A stretch of 64,000 bases of DNA from Flavobacteriaceae bacterium (GTDB lineage: Bacteria > Bacteroidota > Bacteroidia > Flavobacteriales > Flavobacteriaceae), in NCBI GenBank assembly GCA_024640565.1, contig JAHEET010000005.1:310001-374000 (forward strand). The letters are read 5' to 3'. The notes under the pieces are model-generated. The model searched no databases and had not been told where the DNA came from. It worked only from the letters and a program-made list of their open reading frames with translations. The translations under genes were made by a program, and so were the position numbers. Shown one piece after another: positions 59,565-64,000 of the stretch (positions within the stretch are counted from its first letter, which is position 1; the number at the start of each line of letters is the position of its first letter).

Positions 59565-60530
59565 CTATGGATTCTCTTCTTCTTCCCAAATATCGGTCCT
59601 GTAATGCTCCGATTCTTCTTCACCTTCTAAAATTTGTAGGTAACTTCGATAACGAGACCATGAAATTTCTTCAGCTTCCAACGCTTCTTTTACGGCACAT
59701 TTGGGTTCTTTTACGTGAATACAGTTGTTGAATTTACAGTCTTGTTTTAAGGCAAAAAACTCAGGGAAATAATCTCCCAACTCATATTTATCAATGTCTA
59801 CAACCCCAAAACCTTTAATGCCAGGAGTGTCTATAATTCTTGCATCAAAATTTAGGTCGAACATTTCTGCAAAGGTCGTGGTGTGTTTTCCTTGACTATG
59901 TTGATCAGAAATTTCTTTTGTTTTTAAATCTAAAGCAGGTTCTATGGTATTGACTAATGTTGTTTTCCCAACCCCCGAATGCCCAACAAACATGGATGTT
60001 TTGCCTTCCATTAATTCTTTAATTTTGGAAACATTTTTATTTTGAGTTGCAGAAACCTCTTCGCACTGGTATCCAATTTTTTCGTAAATATCCTTTAAGT
60101 ATAAGATCTCGGCACGTTCCTCGAGTGCGTAGGAGTCTATTTTATTGAAAATCAAAATAACTTCAATACTATAAGCCCTTGCAGACACTAAAAAACGATC
60201 AATAAATGCCGTAAAAGTTGGCGGGTTATTGATGGTGATTAACAAGAATACCTGGTCAATATTTGAAGCTATAATATGGGTTTGCTTTGAAAGGTTGACG
60301 GATTTACGAACAATAAAATTATCACGTTCAAAAATTGTTTTGATGACACCGATTTCTTCATCTCCCTTTTTCTCGATATTAAATTCAACGCGGTCTCCAA
60401 CAGCAATTGGATTGGTACTTTTAATATTCTGAATTCTAAATTTACCCTTCATTCTACACTTATAAAATTGGCCAATATCCGATTTTACTTGATACCAACT
60501 ACCGGTAGATTTGTATACGATTCCTGTCAT
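59565..60530 (-). CDS. rsgA: Ribosome small-subunit-dependent GTPase RsgA
   Basis: A 321-residue circularly permuted GTPase that helps finish the 30S subunit. The N-terminal OB domain (MTGIVYKSTGSWYQVKSD) is followed by G4 FNKIDS near residue 128, G1 GHSGVGKTTLVNT near 182, and G3 DTPGIKGFG near 237, the order expected from permutation. The C-terminal zinc site has CKFNNCIHVKEPKCAVKEAL with cysteines and histidine. It is the first gene of a transcript with dtd, and is separated from the upstream aromatic genes by a terminator. Confidence 0.96.
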   Translation of the reverse strand: MTGIVYKSTGSWYQVKSDIGQFYKCRMKGKFRIQNIKSTNPIAVGDRVEFNIEKKGDEEIGVIKTIFERDNFIVRKSVNLSKQTHIIASNIDQVFLLITINNPPTFTAFIDRFLVSARAYSIEVILIFNKIDSYALEERAEILYLKDIYEKIGYQCEEVSATQNKNVSKIKELMEGKTSMFVGHSGVGKTTLVNTIEPALDLKTKEISDQHSQGKHTTTFAEMFDLNFDARIIDTPGIKGFGVVDIDKYELGDYFPEFFALKQDCKFNNCIHVKEPKCAVKEALEAEEISWSRYRSYLQILEGEEESEHYRTDIWEEEENP

Positions 60531-60585
60531 TGCTACAAAGATGAGAATAAATTACGAATTGGGGCGAAAAATGAGAATGTCACTT

Positions 60586-60627
60586 AAAAAAAAAGACGCT
60601 TCAGGTTTTTAATCCCTGAAACGTCTT
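60586..60627 (-). terminator. Intrinsic terminator after the aromatic operon
   Basis: Minus-strand AAGACGTTTCAGG / CCTGAAGCGTCTT stem (one mismatch) with a T-run, between the DAHP synthase gene and rsgA. Confidence 0.85.
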
Positions 60628-60668
60628 ACCTCTTTGCATCGAAAAAAATCTAACAAGAAAACAACGAT

Positions 60669-61754
60669 CTATAGTCCATTGATGATTTTTTCTTGATGAT
60701 TGATAGATTCTTGGTGAATGGCTTTGAACATTTTTAAAACAAACTCTTCACTCAATCCTTTGCTTTCTCCTTCAAGAATCATATTTCCAAGAATTTCATT
60801 CCAACGTTTTGATTGTAAAACCGCCACGTTTTTATCTTTCTTAAGTGCACCAATTTCATCGGCAACTTTCATACGTTTCCCTAACAAATCGATCATCTGA
60901 TTGTCGACCACATTAATTTGCGCACGTAAATTGTCTAAAGAAATTTGGTATTCCGCCTCTGTGTTGGTTTCTTTTCTTATTTTTAAATCTTTCATGATTT
61001 GCTTTAAAGAATCTGGAGTTACCTGCTGTGCAGCATCACTCCAAGCATTGTCTGGGTCTGTGTGTGTCTCAATCATTAAACCGTCTAAATTAAGGTCCAA
61101 TGCTGTTTGTGAGACATCAAAAATCATAGCTCTATTTCCTGTAATATGTGATGGGTCACAAATTAATGGTAAATCTGGAAATCTATTTTGAAATTCAATC
61201 GCAAGTTGCCATTCCGGAATGTTTCTATATTTTGATTTCTCATAGGTAGAAAAACCTCTGTGGATTGCTCCTAAATTTTTAATCCCTGCCGTGTACAATC
61301 TTTCAATACCTCCCAACCACAAAGCTAAATCTGGATTTACTGGGTTTTTTACCAATACAATCTTATCCGTTCCTTGAAGCGCATCTGCAATTTCTTGCAT
61401 AATGAATGGAGATACGGTAGAACGTGCTCCAATCCATAATAAATCGACCTCATTTTCAATCGCTAATTTCACGTGTGCTGCATTGGCAACTTCCGTACAG
61501 GTTTTCATTCCTGTTTCTTCTTTTACTTTTTTCAGCCATCGCAAACCAATCTCTCCAACCCCTTCAAACATTCCAGGTCTTGTTCTTGGTTTCCAAATTC
61601 CTGCCCTAAAATAGTTCACATCAGAATCTTTTAATTCGTGTGCAATTTTTAAAACCTGTTCTTCTGTTTCTGCACTACAAGGCCCTGCTATTACTAGTGG
61701 ATGCGCTAAATTCATGTCATCCAACCATGTTCTTAATTCTTTTGTATTCTCCAT
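60669..61754 (-). CDS. Bifunctional 3-deoxy-7-phosphoheptulonate synthase / chorismate mutase
   Basis: A 361-residue fusion. Residues 1 to about 260 form a type I-beta-like DAHP synthase (GPCSAETEEQVLKIA, FRAGIWKPRTRPGMFEG, WIGARSTVSPFIMQ, GAIHRGFSTYEKSKYRN, CDPSHITGNR, LMIETHTDPDNAWSDAAQQV), which condenses PEP and erythrose 4-phosphate. About 275-361 is an AroQ-type chorismate mutase (LRAQINVVDNQMIDLLGKRMKVADEIGALKK). It joins the first step of the shikimate pathway to the branch point leading to phenylalanine and tyrosine; feedback binding to the mutase part is plausible. Last gene of the operon. Confidence 0.95.
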   Translation of the reverse strand: MENTKELRTWLDDMNLAHPLVIAGPCSAETEEQVLKIAHELKDSDVNYFRAGIWKPRTRPGMFEGVGEIGLRWLKKVKEETGMKTCTEVANAAHVKLAIENEVDLLWIGARSTVSPFIMQEIADALQGTDKIVLVKNPVNPDLALWLGGIERLYTAGIKNLGAIHRGFSTYEKSKYRNIPEWQLAIEFQNRFPDLPLICDPSHITGNRAMIFDVSQTALDLNLDGLMIETHTDPDNAWSDAAQQVTPDSLKQIMKDLKIRKETNTEAEYQISLDNLRAQINVVDNQMIDLLGKRMKVADEIGALKKDKNVAVLQSKRWNEILGNMILEGESKGLSEEFVLKMFKAIHQESINHQEKIINGL

Positions 61755-61775
61755 TTTTCTACTTATTGTGGCTTA

Positions 61776-62627
61776 TTAGTTTATGCCGTTTAAAATTTCC
61801 TTTATATGATTTGTATTCTCCATTTCTTTAAAGATTTCAGAGAAATTGTCTTGTTCCATCAAGGTCTTAAAATGTTGTAAATTATTGATATATTCTTCCA
61901 AGGTTTCGATGACGTTTTCTTTATTTTGTTTAAAAATTGGCGTCCACATTGCGGGCGAACTCTTTGCCAATCGCACAGTTGATGCAAAACCTGATCCAGC
62001 CATATCAAAAATATCGCGTTCATTTTTTTCTTTATTAATCACTGTTTTCCCTAACATAAATGCACTAATGTGAGAGAGGTGCGAAACATACGCAATATGC
62101 TTATCATGAGAAACTGCATCCATATACCGAATACGCATCCCAAGGGCTGTAAAAATGCTTAATGCTTTTTCTTGAAGTTTGAAAGTTGTTTTTTCTACTT
62201 CGCAAATAATATTGGTTTTCCCAGCATACAAGCCAGAAATCGCAGCTGTTGGTCCAGATTTTTCAGTACCTGCTATGGGATGACATGCTAAAAAGTTTCT
62301 TCTTTTTGGATGATGTTCAACCGACTTACAAATTGCTTCTTTTGTGGAACCTGCATCGATAACCAACGCCTTTTCAGAAATGGTATCTAAAATTATTGGC
62401 AATAATTTTACCGTAGCATCTACAGGAATAGAAACAATCACCAAATCTGCATTGACTAAGTCTTCTAAAGTTGCTTTTTTATCAATCAACTTTAAAGCCA
62501 AAGCTTTGTTAAGCGTTTCCTCTTTTCTACTAATCCCATGAATGATTGCCTCTGAATGGTTTTTTTTGATATCAATGGCAAAACTACCGCCTATTAAACC
62601 AATACCGATCATGTATATATTTTTCAT
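61776..62627 (-). CDS. tyrA: Prephenate dehydrogenase
   Basis: A 283-residue NAD(P)-dependent TyrA that oxidises and decarboxylates prephenate to 4-hydroxyphenylpyruvate in tyrosine synthesis. GIGLIGGSFAIDI at residues 7-19 is the Rossmann motif; CHPIAGTEKSGP near residue 115 and YVSHLSHISAFMLG carry the active-site histidines. It lacks the ACT domain seen in some relatives. The aminotransferase gene upstream overlaps its start by 4 bases; the fused DAHP synthase follows 21 bases later. Confidence 0.94.
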   Translation of the reverse strand: MKNIYMIGIGLIGGSFAIDIKKNHSEAIIHGISRKEETLNKALALKLIDKKATLEDLVNADLVIVSIPVDATVKLLPIILDTISEKALVIDAGSTKEAICKSVEHHPKRRNFLACHPIAGTEKSGPTAAISGLYAGKTNIICEVEKTTFKLQEKALSIFTALGMRIRYMDAVSHDKHIAYVSHLSHISAFMLGKTVINKEKNERDIFDMAGSGFASTVRLAKSSPAMWTPIFKQNKENVIETLEEYINNLQHFKTLMEQDNFSEIFKEMENTNHIKEILNGIN

Positions 62628-63766
62628 ATTCTGGCTATTGCTTCTTTAATGATGGCTGATGTGACACACAATGAAAATCGGATATAGCCTTCTCCTTGGC
62701 TACCGAAAACAATACCTGGCGTAATAAATATATCGTTTTCATATAAAATGGTATCCGTCACTGCTTCGGATTTTTTTCCTTCTGGAACTTTTGCCCAAAC
62801 AAACAACCCTGTTGCCTTTTTATCATAAGTACAGTTCAATTTGTCTGCCAATTGCCAAACCAAATCCCTACGTTCTTTGTAAATTTTATTTTGTGCTAAA
62901 AACCAAGCATCATCCAGTTGCAATGCCGCTATAGCACCTTTTTGAATTCCGTAAAACATCCCAGAATCCATATTGCTTTTTACTTTCAATATTTGGTTGA
63001 TATAATTTTGATTTCCCAAAACCATTCCTACACGCCAGCCTGCCATATTAAAAGTTTTGCTCAGAGAATTTAGCTCCAAAGCAATGTCTTTAGCACCATC
63101 AACCTGTAAAAGACTCTTTGGTGTTTCATTTAGAATAAAGCTATACGGATTGTCATTCACAATTAAAATCTGATGTTTCTTTCCAAACGCGATTAATTTT
63201 TCAAAGGTTGACTTGATCGCATTGGTTCCCGTTGGCATGTGTGGATAATTGACCCACATGATTTTTACTTTCGTTAGGTCATTCTTTTCCAGTGCTTCAA
63301 AATCGGGTTGCCAATTGTTTGCTGCATTTAAATCATAAAACAAGGGGGTTGCACCGACCAACTTGGTCACTGAGGTATAGGTTGGGTATCCTGGATTTGG
63401 AATTAGCGCTTGATCTCCTTCATTTAAGAATGCCATCGAAATATGCATGATTCCTTCTTTACTCCCCATCAAAGGAAGTACTTCTGTTTCTGAATTGGTT
63501 TGTACTCCAAATTTATCGAAATAAAAAGCTGAAATAGCACTTCTTAATGCTGGTAATCCTTGATAGGATTGGTACTTGTGCGCCGTTGCATCTTGCAAAC
63601 TGTGTTGAATAGCTTCAACAACATTGCTTGGAGGTTGCAAGTCTGGACTCCCAATTCCCATATTGATAATTGGTTTTCCTGCGGCAAGTAATTCGCGCAC
63701 TTCTCTTAGTTTTTTTGAAAAATAATATTCTTGAACGCTGTCTAATCTTTTCGCTGGTTGTATCAT
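62624..63766 (-). CDS. PLP-dependent aminotransferase (class I/II), aromatic operon
   Basis: A 380-residue fold-type I aminotransferase. The PLP lysine is in NSLSKTFNMAGWRVG (near residue 236), with GSKEGIMHISMAFL near residue 103, NPGYPTYTSV, and the arginine of YIRFSLC near 366 that binds the substrate carboxylate. In this operon it likely transaminates phenylpyruvate, hydroxyphenylpyruvate or prephenate to give phenylalanine or tyrosine. It overlaps pheA and tyrA by 4 bases each, so it is translationally coupled to both. Confidence 0.92.
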   Translation of the reverse strand: MIQPAKRLDSVQEYYFSKKLREVRELLAAGKPIINMGIGSPDLQPPSNVVEAIQHSLQDATAHKYQSYQGLPALRSAISAFYFDKFGVQTNSETEVLPLMGSKEGIMHISMAFLNEGDQALIPNPGYPTYTSVTKLVGATPLFYDLNAANNWQPDFEALEKNDLTKVKIMWVNYPHMPTGTNAIKSTFEKLIAFGKKHQILIVNDNPYSFILNETPKSLLQVDGAKDIALELNSLSKTFNMAGWRVGMVLGNQNYINQILKVKSNMDSGMFYGIQKGAIAALQLDDAWFLAQNKIYKERRDLVWQLADKLNCTYDKKATGLFVWAKVPEGKKSEAVTDTILYENDIFITPGIVFGSQGEGYIRFSLCVTSAIIKEAIARI

Positions 63767-64000
63767 TCTCTCCCACTTTTATAGGTTCCTAATACTTTAA
63801 ATTTTTCGGCCATTATGGTAATAATAGCAATGGCTTTTTCATACTGCTGAAGTGAATCAAAAGTAACATCAACAAAAAAGGCATATTTCCAAGGAGTTTG
63901 AATAACCGGAAGTGATTGAATTTTTGTCAAACTCATTTTACAATCACTCAACACATTTAAAATCGCTGCCAAACTTCCTCTTTTATGATCCAATTGAAAC
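63763..64000 (-). CDS. pheA: Prephenate dehydratase, C-terminal part
   Basis: The frame runs off the window end; the last 78 residues are seen. They form an ACT regulatory domain: FQLDHKRGSLAAILNVL, then SLTKIQSLPVIQTPWKYAFFVDV, which has the PWKY form of the ESRP-type phenylalanine-binding segment. Intact PheA makes phenylpyruvate from prephenate and is feedback-inhibited by phenylalanine. It overlaps the aminotransferase gene by 4 bases and is the upstream gene of this operon. Confidence 0.85.
   Translation of the reverse strand, partial: FQLDHKRGSLAAILNVLSDCKMSLTKIQSLPVIQTPWKYAFFVDVTFDSLQQYEKAIAIITIMAEKFKVLGTYKSGRE

Overview
This 64 kb window is a stretch of ordinary, gene-dense chromosome from a member of the family Flavobacteriaceae (phylum Bacteroidota). 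The evidence is low GC, flavobacterial promoter boxes of the form TAnnTTTG, a GldA gliding-motility ATPase, a secreted metalloprotease with a C-terminal type IX secretion sorting domain, a DnaE fused to a proofreading exonuclease, MnmD without MnmC, an S16 with a long acidic tail, and a DAHP synthase/chorismate mutase fusion. The genus cannot be fixed from the sequence alone. I see no phage, complete insertion sequence, CRISPR array, rRNA operon or defence island.

Layout. 1-7.5 kb: end of an M20 peptidase, M1 aminopeptidase, cyclophilin lipoprotein, PhnA-like protein, adenine deaminase, M23 peptidase, YjbR protein, alpha/beta hydrolase. 7.5-17.4 kb: a decayed gene, hemW, a second decayed gene, ruvC, a 43-residue membrane protein, mnmD, a DUF4920 lipoprotein, ilvE, a PqqB-like lipoprotein, a MazG-type pyrophosphohydrolase, an SDR, tag, folA and thyA. 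17.5-26.3 kb: nucleoside transporter, bifunctional nuclease, etfBA, pdhB, soluble pyrophosphatase and membrane pyrophosphatase. 26.4-33.5 kb: the 5-oxoprolinase genes pxpABC behind an atypical Nramp-family transporter, then pckA, a DUF423 protein and a saccharopine dehydrogenase-like enzyme. 33.5-40.2 kb: rpsP-rimM-tRNA-Ser-trmN6 opposite dnaE. 40.2-54.8 kb: a lactone oxidase gene broken by one stop codon, a HAD phosphatase, gldA, the large metalloprotease, a MITE-like inverted repeat, lipB, a nucleoid-associated protein, rnhB, an outer-membrane porin, nhaC and a membrane hydrolase. 54.7-64 kb: a degenerate tandem repeat, a methionine gamma-lyase-like gene divergent from an Lrp regulator, a DUF3857 gene with an internal deletion, a YceI lipoprotein followed by a 30-residue CDGSH protein, dtd, rsgA, and an aromatic amino-acid operon (pheA end, aminotransferase, tyrA, DAHP synthase-chorismate mutase).

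Genes that work together: pxpABC with the transporter (5-oxoproline use), ppa with hppA (pyrophosphate), etfB with etfA, folA with thyA (folate/dTMP), rpsP with rimM (30S ribosome), and the aromatic operon. The least explained parts are the YceI/mini-CDGSH unit with a perfect 26-bp palindrome at its promoter, and the Nramp homologue that has lost its metal ligands beside pxpABC. Five or six genes are visibly decaying, so this chromosome is shedding dispensable accessory functions.
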